Positions 26,570 to 36,920 of a stretch of 64,000 bases of DNA are shown here, one piece after another (position 1 is the first letter of the stretch; every line of letters starts with the position of its first letter). Below the pieces are notes generated by a model that was not told the DNA's origin, made no database searches, and saw only the letters and a program-made list of their open reading frames with translations. The stretch is from NCBI GenBank assembly GCA_026419785.1, contig JAODTK010001344.1, positions 62,001 to 126,000 of the forward strand. Direction: 5' to 3'. A program made the translations under genes and the position numbers. This DNA is from Sclerodactyla briareus (lineage: Eukaryota; Echinodermata; Holothuroidea; Dendrochirotida; Sclerodactylidae).

Positions 26570-27775
26570 TAGAGTGCAGAAGCCTAGTACTAGCCATAGG
26601 AGCCCCGATCTGTGTAGCCAGTGAGCCACCAGGGAGAGGTTACGCTGGCGACTTTAACTTTGGAGCATAATCCGCAGTACTAGACTTAGGAGCCCCGATC
26701 TTGTGGTAGCCAGTGTAGCCACCAGGGGAAGGTTTTTAAACCGGGGGCTTGACTTTTAACGTTTGGCACCTCCTCTTGCACAGCCTATAGGAGCCCCGTC
26801 TTGTTGTAGCCAGTGTAGCCACCAGGGAGAGAGGAGGGTTACCCTGTACTTCAAATTTCTGGCAAAACATTGCCTTGTACTAGCCTACAGGAGGCCCGAT
26901 CTTTGTTGTAGCCAGGTAGCCAGTGTGTAGCCAGCAGGGAGACGGTTACTGCGCATTACTCTCTACTAGCAGATAGGAGCCCTGATCTTGTTGTAGCCAG
27001 TGTAGCACCAGGGAGAGGTTTACGCTGCGACCTTTTACTTTTTGGCGCATACTCTCCGTACTAGCCTGTAGGAGCCCCATCTCTTTGTTTGTACCAGTGG
27101 TAGCCACCGGGGAAGGTTACCGCTGGACGTTAACTTTTTGGCACCTACTCTCTTCACAAGCCTATAGGAGCCCCGAACTTGTTGTAGCCCGTGTAGCCAC
27201 CAGGAAGAGTCCCCTGGGACTTCAACTTTCTGCCAACATTGGGCCTGTACTAGCCTACAGGACCCCCGATCTTTGGTTGTACCATTAGTAGCCAGTGTAG
27301 CCAGCCAGGAGAGGTTTACGCGCATACTCTCTGCTCAAGCCTATAGGAGCCCCGAACTTGTTGTAGCCCGTGTAGCCACCAGGGCGAGGTTACGCTGGAC
27401 TTTTACTTTTGGGGCACATACTCTTGCACAAGCCTATAGGGCCCCCGATCTTGTTGTCAGCCAGTGTAGCCACAGGGAGAGGTTACCCTGGACTTCACTT
27501 TCTGGCAAACATTGCCTTACTAGCCTCCAGAGCCCCGATCTTTGTTTAGCCAGTGTAGCCGTGTTAGCCAGCAGTGAGAGGTTAGCGCATCTCTCTACTT
27601 AGTCCTATAGAGCCCTGATCTTGTTGTAGCCATTGTAGCCCCCCAGGAGTAGGTACGCTGGACTTTTACTTTTTGGCGCATACTCTCTGTACTAGCCTGT
27701 AGGATCCTCCCCCGATCTTGTTGTAAGCCAGTGGTAGCCACCGGGGAAAGGTTACGCTGGACTTGTGTAAGGCGG
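26570..27775. repeat. ~90-bp minisatellite, about 13 units with mixed unit types
   Basis: AGGAGCCCCGATCT-type phrases fall near 26599, 26688, 26789, 26888, 26975, 27069, 27165, 27259, 27343, 27436, 27527, 27607 and 27700, averaging about 92 bases. Units come in variants: GGCAAACATTGCC versus GGCGCATACTCTC, and CACCAGGG versus CAGCAGGG. The variants recur several units apart, which suggests a higher-order repeat. The frames in it (such as 27273-27602) are repeat translations, not genes. Confidence 0.9.
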
Positions 27776-29354
27776 CGGCCTATAACTACGCCTATACACG
27801 AACGCGAGATGAGCAGCCAACCAATCGTTGGCCCCCTCCTTTCATAACGTAGCCCTAATTTCCCGAGGTGTCGCTGCTCCTCGCGAGTGGCAGGTTATTG
27901 TCGGCCATTGCTCCCGGTTATTCTCAATTGTGCTCCTATATGCATTGCAATCATGCCCTTCCACTACTGTAACTTAAGTTAGGCCTAGCCTCGCCTGGGC
28001 CTCGCCTGCCTAGGCGAGAATACCTCCTGCGCAAGAGGCCTAACGTTATGCCCACCAGCCAGCCCCCGTTATTAGGCCACTGCAGTGTTACCACTAGCAG
28101 TGTTACAGTTACTGTTATATCGGGTGTTTACATTTCTTGTGTGTTCCACTTCCCAGATAATGGGTTGCTCAGTCCAAAATCCTATCCGAAAAGCCTAGCC
28201 TTCAAGCACTCCTATGTAAACACTTGAAGTAGTAAGATTCACAGAAAATTCATTATTTGCAGCTGTGTTTTCGTTTCAACAAATCCCACTTCCCATACAT
28301 GATATTAGAGTAACCCGTTTCGTAAGCGTGCACATCTTGACTATAGACGGAGGGACTGTGCGTTACGACCCGCTCATAAACATGTACCACCCGATGTTTG
28401 GCGGTTACTCCTGACTACAAAGGGCGGTAACCCGAAAAAACCTCTAGTCGGAACCCTGCATCACTCCATTTCAAGCTTTGTGTATCGAAGATTGCTGGTA
28501 GTGGTTCCCGATATCAGGCTAACAGCACTGCTTTCCAGTGTCAGTGTTGTAACAAGTCGGTACTGGCGACTGGACTGAAAATTGCTGGGGTGACTTACAT
28601 AACTCTGGAGTGACATTGCTCTCATGCCCTTTACGTGACTTGCTTGAAAATGACTAACTTTAACCATATTGGGTGAATATTACTTGACTTGAAACATTTT
28701 GGTGAACTTTGTTTACAACTCTGTCAGTAGTTACTCCCGGTTCTTATTATGCTTATTTTTTTTTCTTGTTAACAGTTGACAATTGGCCCCTGTCTGTTTC
28801 TAGTACCGTAATGCAAAGTAACAGTTCAATCTTTGTAACCGTTCCAGTTGTACCCCCATCAAAAACTCCTATTGAAACTTGAACATGTAGGGGGTACCAT
28901 GCATTGCCTCTTCACAATTCATCCTAAACTTCCTCCAAGCGCTCGCACGATTGTTCTCCGGGGAAACATTTTCGTTTCCGCTGTCACTGTAACATCTGGT
29001 GTCCACATTAACATTCGTTGGGGGTCCCTACTCCTTTTAAACCACATACGCGAATGACTTATCAAAGAAAATAGCATCGATGGTCCAGCGGCCTCATAAA
29101 ACGAGTGTGAGAAGGACCGTCATGTGATTTTCATTCGAACGATAACTTCTTTTTTTAATTGGCTATTCTATTCGATATGCATACAGAGCAATAGAATTCC
29201 TGTTTGACAACGCACGGTACCAGATCGCGGCACTTATCCACTAGGAAACTGTGAAAGGCCATGTAAAAATCAACCACACTACTGAGCTTGGTCGCCTGTA
29301 TAACACGACATTCCCACGCAATGAGTCAAGGAGTGCCTCCCGAACTTGTGAAGC
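27776..29354. other. Non-coding, no supported feature
   Basis: Moderate GC with several CpG-containing words (27770-28060) just after the minisatellite. No ORF, element end or repeat partner could be supported. Confidence 0.45.
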
Positions 29355-30107
29355 CAGTGGCGTATTCACGGGGGGTCGGAACCCCGTCCCCCTCCCCCAC
29401 ATGACCCCAAGTGATCAATGAAAATTTTACATAAACCTGAGCTTTTGCAGTTCAGTGAAGTTTGCAGTGTTATTTAGCAAATATTTGAAGCAGCATATGT
29501 CTGGGTGGCCCATAATGTGTTTATTTTTGCCTACAGGGGGTTGAAGCCAATATGAGGGCGCCTTCCCTTTAGTTGTGGAATTGCCTATTAAACTCTAGTC
29601 AGGTCTCAGCTTGAATACTGTGCCATACTGGACCATATCCCCACGACTAATAACAAACAGTTAGATTGGAGCTCTCCCGCGTAGAGCTGTGAACGCTTAT
29701 CTGCAGGGATTGCACCAGAAATAGCAGTGTTTCATCAATGATGACGAAGCGTGGATGGGATGTAATCCAAGGGACGCCGGGCAGTTTTATGCTGGGACGC
29801 TACCTATGACCCTCCACCGTGGTGTTGCTATTAACACCGGTCACTCGCCAGACGCTACCCATGGTTGTCGGCTACGTGGCTACCACGGGGGTCTACCCCC
29901 CCATGACCCAATGATCAATACAATTTTACCCACCAAAACTTAATTCTTTGCGTTCCGTCGAGGTTTCGCACTGTTATTTAGTCAAATAATTGCAGCACAC
30001 GTGACTAGGGGGGCCCCAATGATCTGTACTATTTTGTCAATAGGGGAGGGTGAAGGCCAACATGAGGGCGCACTTCTCTTGGGTTCCGACTAAACCCCCC
30101 CCCCCCC
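29355..30107. mobile_element. Two tandem, diverged copies of a hAT-like element fragment
   Basis: The left edge at 29355 reads CAGTGGCGTATTCACG, a typical hAT-like terminus. The block CCCCACATGACCCCAAGTGATCAATG ... CAATATGAGGGCGCC (29385-29580, first word shortened) recurs in diverged form at about 29880-30090, about 510 bases further on. A poly-C tract and a GGTACGGCGCCTG end occur near 30095-30140. I found no matching 8-bp target duplication, so the ends are not confirmed. Confidence 0.45.
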
Positions 30108-30139
30108 CCTCCCAAACAAATCTCTCGGTACGGCGCCTG

Positions 30140-30808
30140 GTACGATTACTAATCCGTGAATCGGAGACTCCGAATTCTCCTCTTCTCGCCGAGAACCCTC
30201 GTAAAATGTATCTCCTACCTATAGAATTACCAGGGGAGCCCCTTCAACATGATAGTTCCGAGATATAGCTCAGCAGCTGCGTAGCCAGCCAGAGGACGGC
30301 AAGACGGGAGTCTTCCCGTTTAGATATTTCTCCAGGGTTCCCTATGCTCACGGAAGTTGATGAGCGGGCCCTACTTATTTTCGCGGTTATTTAATCCATT
30401 CCCAACTTCTCGTTTTCCCCTTCCCTCTCTTTTCCTTTTCCCGTTTTTGGGCCTTCGATTCCCCGATTAGCCCTCTCGATCTTTTGTAAGAGGGAAACTT
30501 GCCCCGCCTTCTTACTGACTACGCATGGTTCAAACTAAGCCATTAAGGACAACTGATCATGGTTTTTTTTCTCCGTACGAGTTATAGTCCTCGGAAGTTT
30601 GTGTATTGGAAGATTGTTGTATTGCCGCCAAGATTCGATGAGGCATCCATCAGTGCAAGTAGGTAAATGATGTAATTAATTCGCCCAACCCTGCCGACAA
30701 TCTTTTTTTCTATTGAAATTCACACATTATTTCACTCCGGAAAGCATTTAGTCTGTGTGAGAGGATTGCTGTAGTGGGTTGGTAGATGATGATGGGTTAC
30801 TTTGTTAC
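30140..30808. other. Non-coding, no supported feature
   Basis: Sequence between two transposon relics; no gene, repeat partner or element end seen. Confidence 0.45.
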
Positions 30809-30816
30809 TAAATGTT
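30809..30816. repeat. 8-bp target-site duplication, left copy
   Basis: TAAATGTT immediately precedes the hAT terminus and is repeated without change at 31755-31762, immediately after the other terminus. Confidence 0.92.
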
Positions 30817-31754
30817 CAGTGGCGTCGCCAAGGGGGGGGGTCACATGCCCCACTAAACCATGTCCCCCCCCCCCGTGTGCCCCCCAAATGAGATTTTGTG
30901 AAATCTGTAGTCTGTATCCTGTAGTCAGTAGTTCACTAACATATGATAGAGATCAGGATGAAGGCGGCGTAAACAAAAATCATCGCAAAAAGCATTTTTG
31001 TTCCAAATCCCGCCTCAAATGCACTGAAAAGTGAACAACGTGGTACTACTGGTGGATTTTGTCCCGTTCTCTCCCGTCTCTCCGCACACTCTATGGATTT
31101 TCGGCCTCATTGGCCCTCTAGCTATACATATCTGGAGCGTGGACTAGTACAACGCATCTCACTTCTCTTCTTTTTATTATTATTGTTGGTTTTTATCTTT
31201 TATTATTGTACCCTTTGCCTCCGCCCTCCGTCCCGTTTCCGCCTCCCTCGACGCACGCGCGATTGCAACTGCAGTAGCTATCACTGCTGGATTTTCAACC
31301 CCATGTTTTCTTCAGGTAACTGCAATACTCGGAAGTTCCCTGCTCCTCGTGCAAGACGTCATATCATGGTTGGGACGTTAGAGCTAAAGCTCGCTAAATG
31401 GTCCCAGATATTTTTGGTGGGATCTTGTTTTTTCCAGATTGGCCGGGAACCTGAAAAAAGTCGGGCAAGCGATAAGACCGAGGTCTGGACAAATGTTTCA
31501 AATTTTCCACCGCTTACAAAATTTGTGGGGATCACAAAATGCCACAGGTTGGAAGCGTCGTACATGCACCTTACGCCCGGGAAAGGTCTTTCGGCCATCG
31601 GGGGGGGGGGGCTTGCACAACCCAACAATTTCTTGTACGCTCCGCGCACACTATGGTGGCACCCGCTTAGATAGTATTCTTGTGCCCCCTAGAAAATGTC
31701 TGTGTCCCCCTTGTGCCCCCCCCCCTCCATCTAAAAAGTCTGGCGACGCCATTG
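30817..31754. mobile_element. Non-autonomous hAT transposon with complete ends (938 bp)
   Basis: The left terminus is CAGTGGCGTCGCCA and the right terminus is TGGCGACGCCATTG, inverted repeats with one mismatch in 14. Exactly outside them the same 8 bases, TAAATGTT, occur at 30809-30816 and 31755-31762. Terminal CAGTG with an 8-bp target duplication is the signature of the hAT superfamily. Long G and C runs sit just inside both ends. No transposase is encoded: the longest frame (193 codons) has no recognisable domain, so the element would need an enzyme made elsewhere. The left half is related to the fragment at 57173; the right half, inverted, to 54128-54480. Confidence 0.92.
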
Positions 31755-31762
31755 TAAATGTT
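31755..31762. repeat. 8-bp target-site duplication, right copy
   Basis: TAAATGTT directly follows the right terminus of the 938-bp hAT element and matches the left copy exactly. Confidence 0.92.
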
Positions 31763-32435
31763 GACTTATTCAACTTAAATGAAACAATGGAAATAAACAA
31801 AACTAACTTCCGTTTTGTCCATGTGTGACGTTATTCGTCAATTGGGATTCCTCCCCACTTTCGTTGCTCAATGGCCCAACTTTGAAGGCCACTAACTAAT
31901 ATCACATAGGAACTCGATTGGAGTGGGTTTGGACCTATAGATACAGTTTTCCATTCTCCATACACGATATATAACCTTGTTATATATCCGATCCTGCAGC
32001 TGTCCTTTAAGCAGAGTCTGTTCCACTGAGAGAGGCCCATCACCATTGCAGATTACCGCAGTACTATACAGATACAATAGGCGACCACAACACTGCCAGG
32101 CTCGATAGGCACGTAGGCCTGTCCAACCAATACCTGGATGGGGCCGCGGTTGATACAAGCTGATAGAGGCGGACGAAAAGCCAACCAACGCCGCACATAA
32201 TGTTCTTCTGGGTGCAGATCTCTGACATCTCTCTTTTTGCGAGGTCTGGAAAGCTATTTTTGCGTTGATAACTGGAAGTCTCCGGGTTAGCTTTTTCTCA
32301 AGACCTCCTGGAGCATTATCATTCTCTACACTTTCTGTCCGAAATCACTCATTGAGTGAACACAGCGGGTGGAATATTACCCTGCTTTCCAAAGTCTGGA
32401 GGTCCTGTGTGAACCATGGAAAGCGTGAAATCAGA
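31763..32435. other. Non-coding spacer between hAT elements
   Basis: No gene or repeat partner seen; short overlapping minus-strand frames (31831-32188) carry no domain. Confidence 0.45.
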
Positions 32436-32765
32436 CAGGGGCGGCGATCTTCGTTAACAATTGGAGGGGGACATATGAGGTCAGCACTATCTGAGCTGGC
32501 GGCCCCCCTCCGTCATGTCTCCCCGTACGCGCCGCACCATTAGCCTGGACCGCGGGGAGAGATTTGAGTGTGGGGGGGCTAATCTTGTGGCGGCCCAGCA
32601 TCTATCGAGCCCCACCACTCGGGTTGGCAAAAATTTGGAAAAATTTTCGTTTATGAAAGACCCCCAATCGCAGGAGAAGCTACCTTTCGTGCGTGTTCAG
32701 GCAGTACTGACATCCTAAAAATTGGATTCATGTACCACATTTTTTTTTTTTTCGCGACAATCGAA
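32436..32765 (+). mobile_element. hAT-like element, left-end fragment
   Basis: It begins CAGGGGCGGCGATC, the terminus type of the element at 33096, and stays related to it through the ACTATCTGAGC block and the CCTAAAAATTGGATT phrase before similarity fades near 32765. No right terminus or target duplication was found, so it is truncated. Confidence 0.6.
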
Positions 32766-33087
32766 AAACTTCTTATCCCAAGGTAAATCAAGTAAAAGCT
32801 GATCTAAAGATAAACTAAGGCCCTACAAAAATAGAATAGACACTACGTATAGTAGGCCCGAACATAGACCATTGAGGGATCTGCGGAAAATATGTAATAA
32901 AAAAAATGAAGAAACATACAAAATGAATGGGGGAGTGTGCCCGCAGTAAAGTGACGAAGGGTCTGGCTAAAACCACATCAGGTATCAACATCTAGTACCA
33001 AATCTCCAGCAATAGGAAAGTTGCTACACGGGAATCTCCAATATCATTATTGAACAGTACATGTATATCGGATACAGTCCACGTATA

Positions 33088-33095
33088 CAGTCGAG
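33088..33095. repeat. 8-bp target-site duplication, left copy
   Basis: CAGTCGAG lies directly before the left hAT terminus and is repeated at 34694-34701. Confidence 0.9.
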
Positions 33096-34693
33096 CAGGG
33101 CGGCGATTTGTGTTGGCGATTAGAGGGGGGCGGACCAAAATTATACTTTCTGAACGGAGCGCCAACACAGGGTGGCGCGGAGCGCAAAGAAATTTTTCCG
33201 TTTGACAGCCTTAGATTGCAGGAAACGGCACTTCCCGTGCCTTATGGGACAGTAAAGCAGCATTCCTAAAATTGATAACATTTTTTATTCTTGGGAAGGC
33301 TCTCAAAAAACTTATCGTCTTAGGGATCCATTTCAAGTTTGGGTGCTATTACGTTCTAAGTCACGAATCAAGGAGGTTATGGTCATTAAGGCGCATGGAA
33401 ATGGGCAATGAACCCGCAACCACTACGTTCGCGCGAAGCGCGAGTTTTCACAGGATCCAATTTGACCAATGACATTGCACTGACCCCTCTCTGACCTATC
33501 ACTTAGATAGGCCTGAGATTTTATTCAAAGATTACCGCCCTCATTGTCATCGTCTTTGCGTTCCACGGGCATGGGAGGTCATGCATTCCAATTGGGACCA
33601 GACAGCGAAAATTTTACCCTTTTTTGAATATGTCATCGAAAAAGTCAGGCCAATCTGTGGATCTAAACTTATCTTCACCCGAATTCTGAATCATGTCTTT
33701 GCACGAATTTGCGGCGTTCCTGGCCGAATCTTCGATGCCTGAAGTGGTTTCACCCGCACCGTGTGCCCCCTCATACTAGCACTGTGCACGCACCCAACTT
33801 TCAACAAGTGGTCGCACCCTAAATTGATTGCTGGACTGCGAATAGACCATAAATGCCAAGGAATTCACAGGTCCCGCCAGGTGGTACTGGTACCCCAGTG
33901 CCCTCAACCTCCCTCCCTTGAAAACAACGAAGTTAACACTCTTGGGCATTCCATCGAAAATTCAGACAATATTTGAACTTAACCTTTTCTTCACCTGAAA
34001 TTTTGAAAATTACTTTGTGGCAACGCAATTTGTGGCGTTCCCTGGCTGCATTTTCAGTGCCGCACATCTGTGTGCCCTCATAGTGATAGTATGTGCATCG
34101 TGTACCCATAAATATGAGAAAAATCACAGAATCCCGCTAGGTGAAAGACCCACCTCCGTCGCGCCGGGTCGTCGCTTCAACCTCTCACCTCAAGATAGCA
34201 ATTTGTATGTTTGTTTGTTAATTCAACTAACCTGCTAACTGGTCCCCTAACAGGAATCGAACAACGCCAAGAGGAAACAATAACCAACAAAAAATGGAAA
34301 GCCACAGTCTTATGCAAACGACATTGAAGGAGAACCCTTCTTTCATTGATAATTAAGAACAAACCCATAGTCAATTTCGGGATCTTGTTGAGGAACATCA
34401 TACGTTTGCACAAGGCACATCCTATGTTTGAACACTATACCTGTAATAAAACCATGCGAGGATGGAGCAGCAAAGTTCACTTAAATTGATCATTTATATA
34501 ATATGCATTCATGTGAACACGGTGCCGCTGGAAATTCGGAGACAGTGTCAGCGAATTAGAAGTCGGCTGAAATTGGGGGGGGGGGGGAGGGGCCAGCAAA
34601 GAAATGCATTGAGTACCCTCAACCAAAATATTGGGGGGACGCCGGTCCTTCCTCCCCCCCCCCCTCCCGTCCCCCCAATGATCGCCGCCCATG
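33096..34693. mobile_element. Non-autonomous hAT transposon with complete ends (1.6 kb)
   Basis: The left end CAGGGCGGCGAT and right end ATCGCCGCCCATG are imperfect inverted repeats. They are flanked by identical 8-bp copies of CAGTCGAG at 33088-33095 and 34694-34701, which fixes both edges and supports the hAT superfamily. Inside are the subterminal palindrome block (33146-33192), two internal ~290-bp direct repeats (from about 33640 and 33950) and a G-run/C-run pair near the right end (about 34577 and 34655). No transposase frame is present. Related copies: 32436, 53779, 59265-60871 and the 62-kb duplicate. Confidence 0.92.
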
Positions 34694-34701
34694 CAGTCGA
34701 G
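34694..34701. repeat. 8-bp target-site duplication, right copy
   Basis: CAGTCGAG lies directly after the right hAT terminus and matches 33088-33095 exactly. Confidence 0.9.
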
Positions 34702-34916
34702 TCTGTACGTAGAACGTATCGAAATTACCGAGCGTGCCATTCCCAGGGTGATTAACACTAAGCATGTCGGATCGCCGAAACTCAACCTACTACTACTACT
34801 ACTACGACATCTCAAGGTGGTAGTACATATCTGAACGCAGCGTGGCATGCGCGCTACTTGCAGTGCACAGCAAAACGGTTTGTACCCGTTCCTGTTACAC
34901 CTATAGAGCTACTTAG

Positions 34917-35280
34917 CCTGCGCTCGCGGCTTAAGTACCTGTAATTAGAAGCCTGCGTTCACAACCGAGGCCTAGGCTGTTTTTAGGCTAGCGCTAAGGC
35001 GGCCAACTTTCTGTTTCAACTTCAGTTCCTGACAAGCTTGCATCTAAATTAATAAACCAAAAAGACCAATTATTGTAGTTAAGAAAAGGTTTAGAACTCA
35101 TTCATTCCTATAAATATCGGTCTTTGGCAGGTGAGAATCACCAAAGATATAAAAGGAATAAGTCAGTCATCGGCTTTCAAACTTCTCTGATCACAAGTTG
35201 ATTAAGACCTTGCACAAGTTGTTGTTCGCGTTGCCACTCTTTAAGTATGATAATCAGGACAGATGTTCTATTAGTAAGTA
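34917..35280 (+). repeat. Partial third copy of the 7-kb unit (left part)
   Basis: From CTGCGCTCGCGGCTTAAG onward it aligns with 9720-10085 and 16735-17060, sharing GTTTTTAGGCTAG, TTTCTGTTTCAACTTCAGTT, AAAAAGACCAATTATTG and GATCACAAGTTG. It is more diverged than the tandem pair are from each other, so it is an older dispersed relative: part of the 7-kb unit is itself an interspersed repeat. Confidence 0.75.
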
Positions 35281-35747
35281 TTGATGGCCAAATATGAATA
35301 TAGGATCGCCAAAATGAGCCCTGAGTGCAACACTTCTGTTTACAAAACTATGTTTCAAAACAAGACAGGTGGGGAAAAAAACAGGTTGTGATTTTCCCAA
35401 TTATTATGGTCAAAATTAGGCTTACAAGTATCATTTTTATACTGATGAAATTTCAACATTTGTAGTGGGTGGGATGTTCTTGAATGATGTTGTGAAGGTT
35501 ATAGAGGGCTGCGTAATCTGAGGGAGAAGTTGGAGGCCTGAGGTGACGGATTTCGTTACCTTCAATGGGAAGTGGTGCAACAATAAAATTTCTTCTGATA
35601 CGTGACTAGGCCTACTCGACTCCGGCAGCACACAATGCTACTACCATTGCCGACACGGTCCAGAAAAAAGGTATTGTCATATTTATTTTTGTAATACCTG
35701 AAATTAGTAGGCTAAACAATATTTTTACCCAGTCACAGGAGGCCCCA

Positions 35748-35857
35748 ACAAAAAAAAAAAAAAAAAAAAAATTAGGCGGCAAAAAGCGATGGCAGGAAAA
35801 ATGCGGGGGTAAAGCCCCCGCAGCCCCCCCCCCCCCCCCGTCTCCGCGGTCCCTGAT
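35748..35857. repeat. Poly-A run and transposon-end-like GC block
   Basis: About 22 A residues (35748-35770) are followed by GGCGGCAAAAAGCGATGG and GGGGGTAAAGCCCCCGC, then a poly-C tract and CGCGGTCCCTG. Read on the minus strand this begins CAGGGACCGCGGAGACGGGG, which looks like a hAT-type terminus. No partner end was found. Confidence 0.35.
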
Positions 35858-36900
35858 AGCAGGGTAAATTTTATGACAATATAAGAATGTCCACGGACCG
35901 GGACTACTGTACTTAGTCGAAAAATTGTTCTATCCAGTTGGAGTTTCGTAGCTTTTTCTCCCTTCCCCTCCCCCCTAATCAGCAGGTCTTACAGCTTCGT
36001 CTCTGCCCATCGCCCAAGGCGTTTTCAGGACCAGCGGAATACACCCGCTCTTAGTGTTTCTACAACCTGATTTTTTCCTTCACATCTGTTCTAGGCCAGT
36101 TCTTCGTCCCTTACTTAGCAAAATTTCGTGTAAGTCAGGAGCATTTCAAAAAGTAACAGAACCTCGATAATATAGTGTGGAGGGAAAAAGTTAGCCTTTT
36201 CACCTATTTTACTCTAAAATATTCAGTAGTGCTGGTGCTTGGAATCTCAATTCAGAAAGAGTAGAAACACATCGATATCTAATTATGCAGCGTTTCAACC
36301 GTGGGCTATTATTTACACTGCCTGCCGACTGGCTTGCGCTTTATTTCTCGTTAGGAAATTAGCGAAAGATGAATTGTTTAGTGACCCAAATTCTATTATT
36401 GTCAAATCAAAAATATTACTCTAACCTGAGTATGTTTGAGGCCTGAATTCTGTATCTCACACATAGTTTCACAACCGTATGCGAGGAGAAAAATTGGCGC
36501 AGTCGAGAGAACATTCTGAAGAAATTGAACAATCTGGTTTGCTGTTTAATACAGTTATTCTGTCAAAAACAAGTACGCAACGTCGTGCGGAAGTCATACT
36601 ACATTCAGCATGCATGCAGTTTGTTTGCAGTTTGTATATGCATTCCGCATTGTTACGGTGTACGTGTCGAAACTACACGTGAAGTGTCCACGGCCAGCAC
36701 TGCACACTATACACAAGAGCGCACTGTATAGTACCAACCCCTACGCGTACTACTGTACTGTGATCAATGCGACGCTGCCCAAACTTCATCGACTGCCCCT
36801 CATTTCGGTTAGGACTCTTGATCTTAAATGTCGATGTTTTTGCCTTGGAGAATTACCTGTTTTCACTGAGTGAGCGTTTCTCTGGACACTCAGTAATCGC
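35858..36900. other. Upstream region of the RBM15/Spenito gene
   Basis: AT-rich with no recognised element. Short overlapping frames (36479-36979) are not supported as coding. A pyrimidine stretch ending TTCCTTTAG at about 36903-36911 could be a splice acceptor for an untranslated 5' exon; the promoter is not identifiable. Confidence 0.35.
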
Positions 36901-36920
36901 TGCTTCCTTTAGTGATTATA

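Noticed and set aside
26570-27775. Regularly spaced repeats resembling a CRISPR array
   Set aside because: The whole ~90-bp unit is repeated, with no unique spacers, in animal DNA; it is a minisatellite.
29355-30107. Complete hAT element
   Set aside because: A hAT-like left end is present, but the right end does not mirror it and the flanking 8 bases differ, so only a duplicated fragment is called.
31093-31674. 193-codon open frame, the second-longest on the plus strand
   Set aside because: It lies wholly inside the 938-bp hAT element, has no recognisable domain and runs through a G-run; the related copy at 54 kb does not preserve it.
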